64,000 bases of DNA from JAADHG01 sp964418645 (GTDB taxonomy: Bacteria > Bacteroidota > Bacteroidia > Flavobacteriales > Flavobacteriaceae). The position numbers were made by a program, and so were the translations under genes. The notes below the pieces were generated by a model that saw only the letters and a list, made by a program, of their open reading frames with translations, did no database searches and was not told the origin of the DNA. Of this stretch, positions 63,916-64,000 are shown one piece after another. The DNA lies in assembly GCA_964418645.1 (NCBI GenBank), contig CAYQME010000001.1, positions 47,215-111,214 on the forward strand. The letters are read 5' to 3'. Position 1 is the stretch's first letter. Each line of letters begins with the position of its first letter.

Positions 63916-63955
63916 AAAAAAAGTGTAGCCGATATGCGTTGGCTACACTTTTTTT
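63916..63955. terminator. intrinsic terminator
   Basis: Stem of 15 pairs: AAAAAAAGTGTAGCC (63916-63930) with GGCTACACTTTTTTT (63941-63955), loop GATATGCGTT. On the minus strand it ends in a T-run and so closes the gene that stops at 63973. Confidence 0.88.
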
Positions 63956-63972
63956 AAATAAGAATTGGGGAC

Positions 63973-64000
63973 TTATTTTCCGCTAGACATTAGCGCAAAG
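63973..64000 (-). CDS. 3' end of an unidentified gene (cut by window edge)
   Basis: The last codons read FALMSSGK then TAA on the minus strand. A strong terminator begins 17 bp after the stop, which supports a real gene end. Too little is visible to name the product. Confidence 0.4.

Overview
The window is a gene-dense, AT-rich stretch of chromosome from a member of the Bacteroidetes, most likely family Flavobacteriaceae. The signs are a fused lpxC-fabZ gene, the PorX regulator of type IX secretion, a secreted protein with a type IX (type A) sorting tail, -7 promoter boxes of the form TAnnTTTG instead of sigma70 sites, and little use of Shine-Dalgarno sequences. The genus cannot be fixed from the sequence alone. 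I saw no rRNA, tRNA, insertion sequence, prophage or CRISPR array.

Layout. 1-8.1 kb holds housekeeping genes: the 3' part of a topoisomerase IV A subunit (parC), a small lipoprotein, an XRE regulator divergent from an M14 zinc carboxypeptidase, an Lrp/AsnC regulator, aroB and proline dehydrogenase. 8.2-26.2 kb is an exopolysaccharide or glycan locus, all on the minus strand. In transcription order it encodes a Wzx flippase, a Wzy-like polymerase/ligase, an AsnB-type amidotransferase, a GT4 glycosyltransferase, a PglC-like initiating sugar phosphate transferase, two divergent PLP (DegT-fold) enzymes, two FemAB/GNAT-fold acyltransferases, a polysaccharide deacetylase and a PglE-like aminotransferase. 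After a 425-bp gap come a PglF/CapD-like 4,6-dehydratase, a Wza-like export lipoprotein and a Wzc-like tyrosine kinase/copolymerase. The PglF/PglE/PglC set suggests a bacillosamine-type first sugar. The PLP and FemAB pairs, the deacetylase and AsnB suggest that the polymer is decorated with amino or amide groups.

26.4-35.2 kb contains a 928-residue secreted type IX cargo protein (beta-propeller, six Ig/PKD-like repeats, sorting tail), alanine dehydrogenase, a small secreted peptide overlapping a membrane protein gene, tsaE, porX and an HD-domain phosphohydrolase. 35.2-41.9 kb is the lipid A and fatty acid block: lpxD, lpxC-fabZ, lpxA, efp, a second lpxD-like gene, sucD and fabG. 42-44.8 kb has a VWA-like membrane protein and an SPFH protein. 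44.9-52.3 kb is a complete histidine operon (hisG-D-C-B-H-A-F-IE) preceded by a His-codon leader peptide and a readable attenuator. 52.3-64 kb holds a TruA-like pseudouridine synthase, a DUF2461 protein, a VPS10/sortilin-type protein with two LolA-like paralogues, a DUF72 protein, ftcD, a thioesterase, an MscS channel with a DUF3817 protein, and the last codons of another gene.

The strongest second-look items are the histidine attenuator with mutually exclusive helices, the PLP/PLP/FemAB/FemAB cassette in the glycan locus, the TTTAC-N4-GTAAA sites shared by the XRE gene and the peptidase, the terminator lodged just in front of the sortilin-type gene, and decayed interspersed repeats at gene junctions.
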